DNA from: an uncultured Prevotellaceae bacterium
GTDB lineage: Bacteria; Bacteroidota; Bacteroidia; Bacteroidales; Bacteroidaceae
NCBI GenBank assembly: GCA_947167935.1
Contig: CAMVJU010000005.1
Location: forward strand, 1 to 64,000
Length of the DNA stretch: 64,000 bases
Direction: 5' to 3'
Numbering within the stretch: the first letter of the stretch is position 1; every line of letters begins with the position of its first letter. Positions 10,001-19,577 of the stretch are shown here, piece after piece. Made by a program: the position numbers and the translations under genes. Under the pieces are notes generated by a model. That model was not told the DNA's origin, did not search any database, and saw nothing but the letters and a program-made list of their open reading frames with translations.

Positions 10001-10144
10001 GCTTGCAGCAGCATCGCCCTGTGTGGCACGAATCTGCTCAATCTTGTTCTCGTAGTGAGAGGTCACAAACGAGAAGGAGAGATAGAAGCAGCAGACGAGC
10101 ACGAGCGCGACTGCAATAAACTTTACAATTCCTTTGTTTTGCAT
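7076..10144 (-). CDS. secDF: Protein translocase subunit SecDF (fused)
   Basis: LGLDLKGGLNAILEV; GTAVDANVLIYERIKEE; SIDFTGGRNF; VIGYSINDKVVVFDRIRE. Confidence 0.95.
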   Translation of the reverse strand: MQNKGIVKFIAVALVLVCCFYLSFSFVTSHYENKIEQIRATQGDAAASRYQDSLEITKVWLWSWNLKECREMEMGLGLDLKGGLNAILEVSVPDIIDMLAASHNQDGDYRKVFEATSKQVQEKGEGDFVDIFCDMWESQYPNRKLREIFATSQLRDKVTSQSENKEVRQVLHDEVASAIDNAENVVRNRIDKFGVVQPNIQRLEGQSRIMVELPGVKDEARYLKMLASSANLEFWETYSAAEVVGYIQQMMNDYAAMMEHSVQPETADSANVAVADSLNQADADSTNVAAANNADASDLTARLGGQQQTSGGYQLPSIGFTQGNALVAYAYKADTAAINDIIQSDMGQRIQRENNFKLLWSAKAESDRTEAQAGEVFGLYAIKVTDPMGRPALEGNVIVSAKDEFDQLGKPVVTMQMDSKGTAEWARLTRENINKSIAIVLDNEVYSAPNVNSEIDGGNSQISGRFTIEETKDLANTLNSGKMPAPMRILSHQMVGPSLGAKSIQQGIISFIVAFILLMCVMVLLYNFIPGMLANCALLLNLFFTLGILASFQAALTMPGIAGIVLTLGTAVDANVLIYERIKEEMRKGLHIREAVNAGYSNAFSAIFDSNLTSLITGIILYIFGTGPIRGFATTLIIGICISFFTAVFMTRLIYDRQMRKDKWQNLTFNTKFSKNLMQNTKFNIMGQFKKSYAIWAIAAVLFCVSFAVRGLSRSIDFTGGRNFVVVLEKDVPVEDVRKVLEGAFINTTGSNEGKQANTSVIALEGKSTVRISTNWNYEDNSPVIDEQAKDILYEKLKGAGLITKATADQFKAPAANGVEKDSEIGRIESDMKVGPSIAKTITRAAFISVLLALIAIFLYILLRFRNVAFSVGSIVALFFDALIVVGFFSVLWGWVPMSLEVDQTFIGAILTVIGYSINDKVVVFDRIRENLGLYPKHDKKQLFNDSINQTLARTINTSVTTLIVLLTIFVLGGDSIRPFSFAMILGVIFGTLSSIFIAAPTAYLILSRKSNKQQKKEEAAK

Positions 10145-10190
10145 TTTGATTTTTATAATATTTGTTGCTGTATATGCGCAATTTGACCTG

Positions 10191-10198
10191 CAAATATA
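10191..10198 (-). promoter_or_regulatory. Candidate -7 box (TATATTTG on minus strand) for secDF
   Basis: CAAATATA on the plus strand about 47 bp upstream of the secDF ATG. Confidence 0.45.
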
Positions 10199-10285
10199 GT
10201 GATTTTTTTACACAGAGAAAAATTTTCGGCTTTTTTTCATCATTTTTTTAAGCTTTATCCACGTTTCAGGGGCTTATAGAGACAA

Positions 10286-10312
10286 AAAAGAGGCCAAAAG
10301 CGACCTCTTTGA
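10286..10312 (-). terminator. Stem-loop downstream of the GH28 gene
   Basis: aaagaggccaaaagcgacctcttt. Confidence 0.5.
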
Positions 10313-10402
10313 GTGCAAAATGCAATTTTTCGAGGAGCATCAGAGGAACACGTCGGCACCCCCTTTTCGCCTCCTACAGTCCTTTCCGATTTCTTTACAT
10401 TT

Positions 10403-11878
10403 TTATTCCAATATGATGCGAACATTCTCCTTGGTGATGTCCTTGCTGTAGTTGAAGGTGGCATCGTTCTTTGCACGGATGACAATATCCTTGAGGTGGA
10501 TGCCGTCGATGGGCATCTCGGGCAGGCCGTTGAACTCCATCGCATAACCTGCATTGCTGCAGATGACGTTGCGGATATCAATGTTGCGGAAGATGGGCGT
10601 CTCCTCTGTCACAGGCATCTCAACGGCAACGGGAGCCGTTCCGCCTTCGGCCAGCACCTCAGCCACCGACTTGCCGCCGTAGTACATATTGAAGGTGAGG
10701 GCATAGGTCTTGATGTCGTTCATCGAGATGCCGTCAATGTATATATTCTCGACAATGCCGCCGCGGCCCCTTGTCGACTTGAAGCGCAGACCCACGTCGG
10801 TGCCAAGGAACTGGCAGTCCTTCACCATGATATTCCTCACGCCGCCGCTCATCTCCGAGCCCACGACAAAGCCGCCATGACCAGCAAAGACGGTGCAGCC
10901 GCTGACGACGACGTTCTCGCAGGGACGGCCGCGACGACGCCCATCCTTGTCCTTGCCGCTCTTCAGGCAGATGCCGTCGTCGCCGGCGTCGAAGCGCGAA
11001 TTCACGATGAGGGCATTACGGCAGGATTCCAGGTCTAAAGCATCGCCATTCTGGGCATAGGCAGGATTGCGCACCAGCACGTTGTCGATAATAATGTTCT
11101 CACACATGAGCGGGTGCAGGTTCCATGCAGGTGAATTCTGGAAGATGACACCCTGCAGCAGCACGTTCTTGCAGTCGACGAGGCTCACCATCACAGGACG
11201 CAGGAAACGCTTGATTTCCTGCCACTCCGCATCGCTGAGGGGTTTGTCGGGCACATTCATCGACGATATCTTCTCAGCCTTGGCATAACCCTCGCTGGGT
11301 ACCCAGTAGCCCTTTTTCGTCTCCACACCACCAGGCTGCGAGGTCAGCTCCTTCCATAGCGGGTCGCTCACCTTCGACTTCTTCAGCGGACGCCAATACT
11401 GTCCGTTGCCGTCGATGGCACCATAGCCCGTGATGGCGATGTTCGTCTGTCCCACGGCACTGATGGGCGACTGGCAGCGGCGTGTGTCCAGTCCCTCAAA
11501 CGAGGTAGTGACAATGGGATAGAGGCTCTCGTCAGCCGCAAACTGGATGACGGCGCCGTGCTCCAGGTGAAGCTCGATGTTCGACTTCAGCACGATGGGA
11601 CCCGTCAACCAGATGCCACGCGGCACCACGAGCTGTCCGCCACCTTTCTGCGCCAGCTCGTCGATGGCACGCTGGAACATTTCCGTACATAGCTGCTGGC
11701 CTGTGCCGTCAGCGGCATAGTCGGCCAACGAGGCTTGTCGCTGAGGAATCTGCGGTGCACTCACCTCAGCCATCTGGAAGAGCAGGCCGTCAGTGTACTT
11801 CTTGTAAGGATTAGCTGCCACTCCGGCCAGAGCGCATACGGCCAGCAGCAGCAACGTAGACATCGTTTTTCTCGTCAT
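10403..11878 (-). CDS. GH28 polygalacturonase-like enzyme
   Basis: Signal peptide; ITGYGAIDGNGQYWRP; DALDLESCRNALIVNSRFDAGDDGICLKSG; FAGHGGFVVGSEMSGGVRN. Confidence 0.92.
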   Translation of the reverse strand: MTRKTMSTLLLLAVCALAGVAANPYKKYTDGLLFQMAEVSAPQIPQRQASLADYAADGTGQQLCTEMFQRAIDELAQKGGGQLVVPRGIWLTGPIVLKSNIELHLEHGAVIQFAADESLYPIVTTSFEGLDTRRCQSPISAVGQTNIAITGYGAIDGNGQYWRPLKKSKVSDPLWKELTSQPGGVETKKGYWVPSEGYAKAEKISSMNVPDKPLSDAEWQEIKRFLRPVMVSLVDCKNVLLQGVIFQNSPAWNLHPLMCENIIIDNVLVRNPAYAQNGDALDLESCRNALIVNSRFDAGDDGICLKSGKDKDGRRRGRPCENVVVSGCTVFAGHGGFVVGSEMSGGVRNIMVKDCQFLGTDVGLRFKSTRGRGGIVENIYIDGISMNDIKTYALTFNMYYGGKSVAEVLAEGGTAPVAVEMPVTEETPIFRNIDIRNVICSNAGYAMEFNGLPEMPIDGIHLKDIVIRAKNDATFNYSKDITKENVRIILE

Positions 11879-11916
11879 TGTTGTAGTTAAAAAATAGTGT
11901 TAGTTCGTTCAGTCGG

Positions 11917-11924
11917 CAAAATTA
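11917..11924 (-). promoter_or_regulatory. Candidate -7 box (TAATTTTG on minus strand) for the GH28 gene
   Basis: CAAAATTA on the plus strand 39 bp upstream of the ATG. Confidence 0.45.
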
Positions 11925-11968
11925 CGAAAAAACAAGAAAAGCACCAAATAAAACGGACATTTTCTTTA

Positions 11969-12004
11969 CAAGAGCAGCGAACCGACTGGCTCGCTGCTCT
12001 TTTT
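11969..12004. terminator. Strong hairpin between the GH31 and GH28 genes
   Basis: agagcagcgaaccgactggctcgctgctcttttt. Confidence 0.65.
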
Positions 12005-12008
12005 CACA

Positions 12009-14144
12009 CTATTCTTTGACGAAGACAGGGATGTGGGCCTTGTCAACGGATGTGGTGACGAATTGTCCTCCGTCATAGTGCTGTCCCGTCCGTTTGTCAC
12101 GCCAGCCCTTGGCGTTCTTGGGCAGATAGGTGTGCCATTCAGTGACGCCGGGCTCGGTGACAGGACTGATGAGCAGCTCAGGGCCGAACATATACTCATA
12201 TTTCTGCTGCAGGGCAACGGGATCGTCGGCAAAATCGAAGACCAGCGGACGCATCAACGTATAGCCTTCTTCGGCCACACGACGTGCACACTCCTCCAAA
12301 TAAGGCCGCAGCTGCTCGCGTTCTCTGATGCACTCGGCAATGATGGCCTGGGCCTCAGCGCCGTAGTTCCAAGGCTCGGTATTGCTCATATAGCCATGCA
12401 CTCGCATCAGGGGCAGGTAGACGCTGGTCTCTATCCAACGCAGCATCCGCTCGATATATTCCTGGTTGGTGTACTGATCGCCAGGACGGAAGAAACCACC
12501 AGCGTCGTAGGTCCACCAGGGGATGCCTGCTGCCTGCACACCAAGACCAGCCACAATCTGACGGCGGAAGGTTTCCCAGTCGTTGCCCACATCGCCACTC
12601 CACAAGGCCGAGCCATAGCGCTGTATGCCTGGGAAACCGCAGCGGGTGAGGATCATAGGCTGTTCCACGCCGACACTACGCAGCCCCTCGAAGACGGTCT
12701 TGTTTACCATCAGGGGATAGACATTGCGCACCTGCTCGCCACTCCATCGGCCGTTGTTGACGCGACGGCCCACGAGGTCGTCGTTCTCTGGCTCTGTGGC
12801 ATCCTGCCACCAGGCGTCGATGCCTAAGGGCACGAGGCGCTCGGCAAAGTTCTTCCAGTAGGAGGCGGCTGCCTCAGGATTGAAGAAGTCAATCCAGTCA
12901 GTGCCAGGGATATAGTAGTTGTCTGCCATCATCTGCTTGCCCACCTCGCTGTTCTTGTCAATCTTCGACCACACGCTGAGCATGAGGTGCATGTTCATCT
13001 TGTGCAAGCTGTCGGTGAGCGCCTTCGGATCAGGATAGAATTCCTCGTCGAAGCGCATGGCGTTCCAGCCGTACTTACCCCAGTATTGCCAGTCCTGCAC
13101 CATCACGCTGACGGGCATCCCCTCCTGACGGAATCGGTTGGCAGTCTGAAGGATTTCTTCTGAAGAATGGAAACGCTCGCGGCAGTGGATATAGCCTAGC
13201 GCCCACGTGGGAATCTGCGGACAAGGGCCTGTCAGCTCGCGATAGGTGGCGATGATTTCGTCGGGAGAGCCGACGAACACGGTGTAGTCGACAGCGGTGG
13301 CGACAGGCGAGCGGAAGACGGTCTCGTCTTTCACATTATTATAATAAAGCACGGGTTTGTCGTCGCCTGTCAGCTCAGCCGTGACGGCGTGGCGTCCTTT
13401 CTTCAAATTGACGATCACCGAAGTTGTTGGCGGCAGCCACAGGTTCTGTGCATCGATGACAGTCTCACCATCGATGACGAGGTTGTGGCGACGGGCCATC
13501 ACCTGTCCTACGTCGAGCAAAAGGGCATAGTCACCAGTCTTGGCAATGTCGATGGTGGCCTCGAAGATGTGGCGTTCTCTCCGCTCACGCCTACCGCCCT
13601 CAGTAGTGGTGACGTTCACCTCCTCACTCTCGCCGGCCTTGTTGCTCTTGACGAGGGCGACACTCTGGCTGCACGGGTTGAAATCGGTGAGGCCATAGTT
13701 ATTCCACAAGATGCCGTAGCCTTTGCTGGAGATGAGCATAGGCAGGCTGATCTGCGTGTTCACCTGTGTCAGGCGGCGCGAGAGGCCTCGCACATTGCTG
13801 TAGCCGTCCTGAAACTGCCCTAAACCAAAGAGATACTCATCCTTCGGCGATGCGAAGGCCAGCGTGGCCTCGCCATTTGCCAGCTGATGACGCGTGGCTG
13901 TGAACACCGTCTTGCCGTTCTTGTCCTTCACGGTCAGACGCTGACCCTTTGTCTCGACCTTGAGGTCGCTGTTGGCCACCTCATCCTGCTTCACGTAGAT
14001 CCAATCGGGCAAGTCGTTGGTCACGCTACCCTCGGTGTACTGGATACGCACGGCGTTGCGTGCCACCTTCTTCACCGTCAACTGTCCTTCTGCCTGTACA
14101 CTTAAACTCATACCTAACAATACTGCCAATATAATCCGTTTCAT
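12009..14144 (-). CDS. GH31 alpha-glucosidase/alpha-xylosidase-like enzyme
   Basis: Signal peptide; FGLGQFQDGYSNVRG; WALGYIHCRERFHSSEEI; DAWWQDATEPEN; RCGFPGIQRYGSALWSGD. Confidence 0.92.
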   Translation of the reverse strand: MKRIILAVLLGMSLSVQAEGQLTVKKVARNAVRIQYTEGSVTNDLPDWIYVKQDEVANSDLKVETKGQRLTVKDKNGKTVFTATRHQLANGEATLAFASPKDEYLFGLGQFQDGYSNVRGLSRRLTQVNTQISLPMLISSKGYGILWNNYGLTDFNPCSQSVALVKSNKAGESEEVNVTTTEGGRRERRERHIFEATIDIAKTGDYALLLDVGQVMARRHNLVIDGETVIDAQNLWLPPTTSVIVNLKKGRHAVTAELTGDDKPVLYYNNVKDETVFRSPVATAVDYTVFVGSPDEIIATYRELTGPCPQIPTWALGYIHCRERFHSSEEILQTANRFRQEGMPVSVMVQDWQYWGKYGWNAMRFDEEFYPDPKALTDSLHKMNMHLMLSVWSKIDKNSEVGKQMMADNYYIPGTDWIDFFNPEAAASYWKNFAERLVPLGIDAWWQDATEPENDDLVGRRVNNGRWSGEQVRNVYPLMVNKTVFEGLRSVGVEQPMILTRCGFPGIQRYGSALWSGDVGNDWETFRRQIVAGLGVQAAGIPWWTYDAGGFFRPGDQYTNQEYIERMLRWIETSVYLPLMRVHGYMSNTEPWNYGAEAQAIIAECIREREQLRPYLEECARRVAEEGYTLMRPLVFDFADDPVALQQKYEYMFGPELLISPVTEPGVTEWHTYLPKNAKGWRDKRTGQHYDGGQFVTTSVDKAHIPVFVKE

Positions 14145-14156
14145 CCTTTTATTCCG

Positions 14157-16544
14157 TTAATTAACCGTACTCTCCGAGAAATAATGCACGCGCAATGGCT
14201 TGATGGATGTCTGACCCGTCAATTCCACCTGCTGCTGCAGACGGATATCGGCCGACGAGGCACCAACCTTCACGGTGTAAGTGCCCGGGCTGACGTTCCA
14301 TTGCGGCTGGCCGTTGTTGGTGTAGTAGCCGAACTGCTCCGTGTAGAGCTTCACCTTCACCGTCTTCGTCTCGCCGGGCTGCAAGGAGACACGGGCAAAG
14401 CCCTGCAGGGTCTGTGGTTTTAGAGGCGTGTGCTGAGAGGTGAGAGGTGAGAGATAGACCTGTGCTATCTCATCAGCAGCCACCTCGCCCGTATTCTTCA
14501 CCTCGAAGGAGAGGTTCACGCACTGCCCATTCGTGGGCACCTCGGCATCAGCGTGGAGGTTGGCATATTCAAACGTGGTGTAACTCAAGCCATAGCCGAA
14601 AGGCCACTGCACTCGCGAGTCTTTTTCTTCAGAATAGTTGTAGCAGATGGGCTCGTAGACCTCGGTGTTGGGATAGCTGACGGAGAGCTTAGCCGACGGC
14701 GACACCTTGCCGAAGAGGATATCGGCCACAGCGTTGCCACCCTCCTCGCCAGGATACCAGGCCTGGATGACGGCGGCGCAACGCTCGGCAATGCCTGAGA
14801 TAACCTGTGCACGGCCTCCGAAGACGACCAGCACGACGGGCTTGCCAGTAGCCAACAGCTCCTCGACATACTGCTCCTGCTTGCCTGGCAGACGCAGCCC
14901 CTGACGGTCGCGGTTCTCGCCGCAGAGCATCACGTTCTCACCCACGGCAGCTACGATGACGTCGGCCTGACGGGCCATCCTCAGCGCCTCGGCCTTGTCG
15001 GCCTTCTCGCCAGAATCCACCTTGCGGTGCAGAATCTCATATTCCCAGGCACGCTCATCGCCCAACTCCTGATATTTCGTCTCAATCTCCTCCGTCCAGT
15101 CACAGCCACGTGAATAGAGGATGTCGACTCCCTCAGGCTTATGTCCGTTCATGCCCTCCAAAAGCGTCACGATATCCGGATGCTCCAAATCCTCCATATT
15201 CTTCTTCCAGAAGTAGGTCATTGAGGGGAAGGAGTAGTCGCCGCACATAGCCCACATGGAGTTGGCGTTGGGGCCAGTGAGGAGAATGTTGAGGGTTGAG
15301 TGTTGAGTATTGAGTGACAGCGGCAGGATGCCATTGTTCTCCAGGAGTACGATGGACTGTGTGGCGATGTCGTAGGCCGCCTGACGCTCCTCGGGCGTGT
15401 CTAAGACGATGTTATCAGTGCTGTAGAGGTAGGGATTCTCGTCCATCAGACCGCAGCGAATCTTGTAACGCAGCACGTTCTTCACAGCACGCTCCAACAC
15501 TTCGGGTTCCACCAGTCCCTTGTCGATGGCCTGCTGCAGATACTTGTAGTTGGCACCATGCGGGAAGTCGACGTCGCAGCCGGCATTGATGGCTACCGAG
15601 GCGCAGATGAGCGGCTCATCCTTGGGGCTGAGCTGGTCGATGGCCGTGTAGTCGCTCACCACCATACCGTCGAAACTGAGATAATTGCGCAGGATATCCT
15701 CCAGAATTTTGCTGTTGGCCACGCAGTTAATCTTCTCACCGTTTCTGTCAGTCATGGCATGATAGCCAGGCATCACGGCACGGCTACCAGCCAGACGAAT
15801 CATCGTCTCGTGCGGCAACAGAATCTCTTCCATCAGCTCCTTTTCTTCGGAATCGCCACCACCGCCATAGCCCAGATAGTGCTTCGAGCAGGCACCCACG
15901 CCTTTCTTCAGGTCGCCTTGCTGCAGGCCCTTGACAAAGGCCACGCCCATCACGGCCGACAGGTAGGCATCCTCGCCGTAGGACTCCTCCAGACGGTTGA
16001 AGCTTGGGTTTCGGCATACATCGACCATCGGCGACAGCGACAGCACGCCACCCATCTTGCGCATCGTGGTGCTCGTCTGCAGCGTCTTCTTCTCGGCCAG
16101 CTCAGGGTTGAACGAGCAGGCCTGTCCTATCTGTTGCGGATAGATAGTGGCGCCACGTGTGTTGATGCCCGACAGCACCTCCTCGTGGAAGAGCGCCGGT
16201 ATACCGCTGGGCGTATTATGGATGAGCCAGTCCTGCAGGGCAGCCACGCGGTCGCGCAGCTCATTGGGCTCGCGAGGTACCTGGCTGCAATACTGCGAGA
16301 AGTGTCCGATGCCGTTGGGGATGATCTCGCGACATTTCGCCGTGTCCAATCGGCCCTGTTCGTCGAAGAGCTCGTCCATGTACATACTCCTCAGCTGGGC
16401 GATGCGCTCCTCCTGCGTCATCTTCGCATAGAGCTCGTCCACCTGCTGTTCCAGAGTCATGTCGGTTGCGGCATTACATCCCGCCAACAGTGCTGTCATA
16501 CACATCATTTTAATTCCTTTCATCATTGTTCTAAATCCTATCAT
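14157..16544 (-). CDS. GH3 beta-glucosidase/beta-xylosidase-like lipoprotein
   Basis: TQEERIAQLRSMYMDELFDEQGR; GVGACSKHYLGYG; GMVVSDYTAIDQL; WPFGYGLSYTTFEY; ATG may be nearer 16526. Confidence 0.9.
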   Translation of the reverse strand: MIGFRTMMKGIKMMCMTALLAGCNAATDMTLEQQVDELYAKMTQEERIAQLRSMYMDELFDEQGRLDTAKCREIIPNGIGHFSQYCSQVPREPNELRDRVAALQDWLIHNTPSGIPALFHEEVLSGINTRGATIYPQQIGQACSFNPELAEKKTLQTSTTMRKMGGVLSLSPMVDVCRNPSFNRLEESYGEDAYLSAVMGVAFVKGLQQGDLKKGVGACSKHYLGYGGGGDSEEKELMEEILLPHETMIRLAGSRAVMPGYHAMTDRNGEKINCVANSKILEDILRNYLSFDGMVVSDYTAIDQLSPKDEPLICASVAINAGCDVDFPHGANYKYLQQAIDKGLVEPEVLERAVKNVLRYKIRCGLMDENPYLYSTDNIVLDTPEERQAAYDIATQSIVLLENNGILPLSLNTQHSTLNILLTGPNANSMWAMCGDYSFPSMTYFWKKNMEDLEHPDIVTLLEGMNGHKPEGVDILYSRGCDWTEEIETKYQELGDERAWEYEILHRKVDSGEKADKAEALRMARQADVIVAAVGENVMLCGENRDRQGLRLPGKQEQYVEELLATGKPVVLVVFGGRAQVISGIAERCAAVIQAWYPGEEGGNAVADILFGKVSPSAKLSVSYPNTEVYEPICYNYSEEKDSRVQWPFGYGLSYTTFEYANLHADAEVPTNGQCVNLSFEVKNTGEVAADEIAQVYLSPLTSQHTPLKPQTLQGFARVSLQPGETKTVKVKLYTEQFGYYTNNGQPQWNVSPGTYTVKVGASSADIRLQQQVELTGQTSIKPLRVHYFSESTVN
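14434..14454. repeat. 7-bp tandem array (TGAGAGG)x3 inside the GH3 gene
   Basis: tgagaggtgagaggtgagaga; in frame as LSPLTSQHTPL. Confidence 0.8.
15289..15316. repeat. 7-bp tandem array (TTGAGTG)x4 inside the GH3 gene
   Basis: ttgagggttgagtgttgagtattgagtg; in frame as LNTQHSTLN. Confidence 0.88.
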
Positions 16545-16597
16545 AGTTATGTGTTTTTATTCTGTCATCATGCGACCGTGCATAAGCAACACAAAGA

Positions 16598-18499
16598 TTA
16601 CCAGCTGCCGCCGCCACCGCCGCCACCGCCGCCGCCGGCAAAGCCGCCACCGCCTGAGAAACCTCCTCCGCCACCGCCGCTACTGCTGTGGCTGATGGTT
16701 GTGATGGCGCTGCTAACCGTAGAGGAGAAGTTGTGCATCATGTTGTGTGTGAGGGCGGCACCCATGAGGGGCGTGGCGCTGTCATACCATTCGGGTTTAT
16801 CCACCTTGATTTCCTTGAACAGGTTTTCCCACTTGTCGCTGAGCCCGAACACCATGGCGTAGGGCAGCACCTTGTAGAAATACTGCGGGTCGTCGGCCTG
16901 CAACTGCTCCAATCGTGGTTTCTCGGCCGTCTCGATAAACTCCTTGAAGCCCAGCAGACGTCCCATCATCTGTACGCGATAGTCGGTGTCAACTAGGAAG
17001 CGTCCTGCCAGCTCATTGAGCAGGAAGCTGACGACATAGAGTGCCAGCATTGCCCATTGGTTGAGGGGAGCGCCATAGTCGGTGAAGACCTTGCTGAAGA
17101 CCTGCCACGTGACGAGCATCAGCACCGCCTTTCCGATGAGGAAGAGGGTGTGGTAGACGGAGGAATGCAGGAGGTCGGAGGCTCTCCCGCCGATTCTGTA
17201 GACCGAGGCGAGGATGCAGGGCAGTCCGAAGAAGATGGCTGCTGCGAAGAGGATGGTCCAGTCGAGGGTGGAGACGACGGTGTTGAAGCCGAGTGTGAGT
17301 GTGCCGAAGAGGGTGAGCAACGGGTAGAGGAAGTAGGGTGTCTCCAAGGTGGTGAGCTCCCGCTTGTCCTTGAAATGCTTTTTGAGCGAGTTCTTGACCT
17401 TTGTATATTGCTCAGGCTTGTTGCCGATGCTCTTCATTTTGACCACATCCTTTTTCCCAAAGAGCAGCGTCACCAGCTGTTTCTGATAGCTGGGGGCATC
17501 CTCGGGCAGTTCCTTCAGCTTGGTCAGCTCCAAGTCGGTCGATTTGAAGAGCTTGCCCTTCTGTGTCTCCTTGATGCTGATGTAGCCCTGCCCCGCCAGC
17601 CAGGGGATGAGTGAGGCGATGTCGATGTCGTCGACCGACTCGTCGATGATGGTGCCTACCTCGCCGCTGCTGATGCCTTCGGGCGGATAGAACTCGATGA
17701 CCTTGGTGATGTGGGGTGTCTTCTGCTTCAGCTGGTAATAGACGATGGCCACGATGGTCAGGATGGTCAGCGTGAGGAAGATGTAGAACCAGATGTAATT
17801 GACTGAGCGGGCACCCTCGTAGTAGCCCTCCGGCAGTTTGGCATAGAGGGTGATGCCGTGACGAGGCTCCACATCCTGCGCTTCACCGGCAATCTCGTCG
17901 GTTGATGCCTCCACGCTGAGGCTGGGAATCATGTCATCCGTCTTCCCATAGACGCCGGAATAGATTTTCAACCGATCGACAATGTCGTCGGGCAGATCCT
18001 TGTCGAAAGTGATGTCGAAGTCCACATGCTCGATGCGCTGCTCAAACTCTGTGCCTAATACGGTATGAAAGAGGTAGTCCTTGTTTGCCAGACGGTCGTC
18101 GGGATAGGTGTAGGTATAGCTGATGACATAGCGCTGGTTGCCGCTCACTTCGCGGTCGGCATCGCCGATGCGGATGATGCAGAACTCGTCGTCGCTGTCC
18201 TCAGTGGTAAACTCCCACCCGTCCACTTCGATGTCGTCGATGTCACACACATAGCGGAACTCCTGCTCTTCACCGTTCACCTTGTGGGTGAGTTGGAATC
18301 CCTTGGGGATATAGCGGTAGAATCCGTGGCGCGGCTCCTCGAAGTAGATGTCGAAGGTCTCCGTCACGTCCCACACGTTGTTCTCGTGCACCAGGGCCTC
18401 TATCGAGATGTTCTTGTAATAGAAGCCGCCCCTGTTGGCGCTGGCCTGAAGGCACACGGTCAGCAGGAGTGCCAGCCATAGGAATCTGCGTCTGCTCAT
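16598..18499 (-). CDS. DUF2207-type membrane protein with Gly-rich C-terminus
   Basis: Signal peptide, NISIEALVHENNVWDVTETFDIYFEEPRHGFYRYIP, TM segments, GGGGGGFSGGGGFAGGGGGGGGGGSW tail. Confidence 0.8.
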   Translation of the reverse strand: MSRRRFLWLALLLTVCLQASANRGGFYYKNISIEALVHENNVWDVTETFDIYFEEPRHGFYRYIPKGFQLTHKVNGEEQEFRYVCDIDDIEVDGWEFTTEDSDDEFCIIRIGDADREVSGNQRYVISYTYTYPDDRLANKDYLFHTVLGTEFEQRIEHVDFDITFDKDLPDDIVDRLKIYSGVYGKTDDMIPSLSVEASTDEIAGEAQDVEPRHGITLYAKLPEGYYEGARSVNYIWFYIFLTLTILTIVAIVYYQLKQKTPHITKVIEFYPPEGISSGEVGTIIDESVDDIDIASLIPWLAGQGYISIKETQKGKLFKSTDLELTKLKELPEDAPSYQKQLVTLLFGKKDVVKMKSIGNKPEQYTKVKNSLKKHFKDKRELTTLETPYFLYPLLTLFGTLTLGFNTVVSTLDWTILFAAAIFFGLPCILASVYRIGGRASDLLHSSVYHTLFLIGKAVLMLVTWQVFSKVFTDYGAPLNQWAMLALYVVSFLLNELAGRFLVDTDYRVQMMGRLLGFKEFIETAEKPRLEQLQADDPQYFYKVLPYAMVFGLSDKWENLFKEIKVDKPEWYDSATPLMGAALTHNMMHNFSSTVSSAITTISHSSSGGGGGGFSGGGGFAGGGGGGGGGGSW

Positions 18500-18508
18500 A
18501 GCTGTGGT

Positions 18509-19048
18509 TTATATGTTTACGTTTACGGCCTGCCGCTCGGCATTGCTGTCTACCGAGAACATCGGCATCGGTTTGAAGCCGAACATGTTTGCAATCAAGT
18601 TCATCGGAAACACCTGACAGCGGTTGTTAAACTCCCTGACGCTGCCGTTGTAATATCGGCGCGACAGCGAGATCTCGTCCTCCATCCTGACCAGCTGATC
18701 CTGCAGCTTCAGGAAGTTGCCGTTGGCCTTCAGGTCGGGATAGTCCTCGGCCACCACGAAGAGCGATTTCAGCGCATCGCTGATTTTCACCTCGCCGTTC
18801 AACTGAGCGCCACGGGTGGCTGTGGTGCGTTTGTTCGTCACCTCCAATAGCACGTCCGACTCATGGCGTGCGTAGCCCTTCACCATCTCCACCAGACTGG
18901 GAATCAGGTCGAAACGTTTCTTCAGCAGCACGTCCATCGTCGCAAAGGCCTCGTTCACCTTGTTACGCAGTCTCACCAGGCTGTTATAGCCCCACAACAG
19001 CACCACCAGCAGCAATGCCACCACTCCGATAACAATATAAATTGCCAT
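18509..19048 (-). CDS. lemA: LemA family protein
   Basis: N-terminal TM, YNSLVRLRNKVNEAFATMDVLLKKRFDLIPSLVEMVKGYARHE, YNGSVREFNNRCQVFPMNLIANMFGF. Confidence 0.93.
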   Translation of the reverse strand: MAIYIVIGVVALLLVVLLWGYNSLVRLRNKVNEAFATMDVLLKKRFDLIPSLVEMVKGYARHESDVLLEVTNKRTTATRGAQLNGEVKISDALKSLFVVAEDYPDLKANGNFLKLQDQLVRMEDEISLSRRYYNGSVREFNNRCQVFPMNLIANMFGFKPMPMFSVDSNAERQAVNVNI

Positions 19049-19066
19049 ACTTACTTTGATTTTAAA

Positions 19067-19555
19067 TCACTTCTTTGGCTCATAGTCGACGAAAGCATAG
19101 CTGTGGCTGTGTTTCTCGTCGGCAGGATGCTCCTCACGGCTCACCTCGCTCCATCCCTCGCTGTAGTCGGGGAAGAAGGTGTCGGCCTGCTGCGGCGTGT
19201 CGTCAATCTCCGTCAGGCAAAGGCGGTCGGCCTTGTCGATGAGATTCTTGTAGAGGCTGGCCCCACCGATGATAAAGATGTCTTCATCAGGACGGCAGGT
19301 TGCGATGAACTCATCCCACGTGGCGAAGCACTCACAACCCTCCAACTGCTTGCGGCTGCGTGTCAGCACGCAGTTGCGGCGGTTGGGCAGCGCACCCTTG
19401 GGCAGGCTCTCGAAGGTCTTGCGGCCCATCACGATGGTGTGGCCTGTGGTCAGCGCCTTGAAACGCTTCAGGTCGTTGGGCAGCCAGTAAATGAGTTTGT
19501 TCTCATAGCCGATGGCTCGGTTTCTGGCCACGGCGGCAATCATGCTTACAGTCAT
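19067..19555 (-). CDS. folA: Dihydrofolate reductase
   Basis: MIAAVARNRAIGYENKLIYWLPNDLKRFKALTTGHTIVMGRKTFESLP; start trimmed from 19600 to the internal ATG. Confidence 0.94.
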   Translation of the reverse strand: MTVSMIAAVARNRAIGYENKLIYWLPNDLKRFKALTTGHTIVMGRKTFESLPKGALPNRRNCVLTRSRKQLEGCECFATWDEFIATCRPDEDIFIIGGASLYKNLIDKADRLCLTEIDDTPQQADTFFPDYSEGWSEVSREEHPADEKHSHSYAFVDYEPKK

Positions 19556-19577
19556 ATAGGTAATCGGTTTCAAGGGG

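Noticed and set aside
10313-11038. 241-aa plus-strand ORF
   Set aside because: Antisense to the GH28 gene; no domain signature.
16598-16690. Gly-rich coding repeat (GGC/GGT)n as a possible mobile repeat
   Set aside because: Typical Gly-rich tail of DUF2207 proteins; codon-level low complexity rather than an independent element.
15558-16862. 434-aa plus-strand ORF with poly-proline stretch
   Set aside because: Poly-Pro is the complement of the Gly-rich DUF2207 tail; antisense to GH3 and DUF2207 genes.
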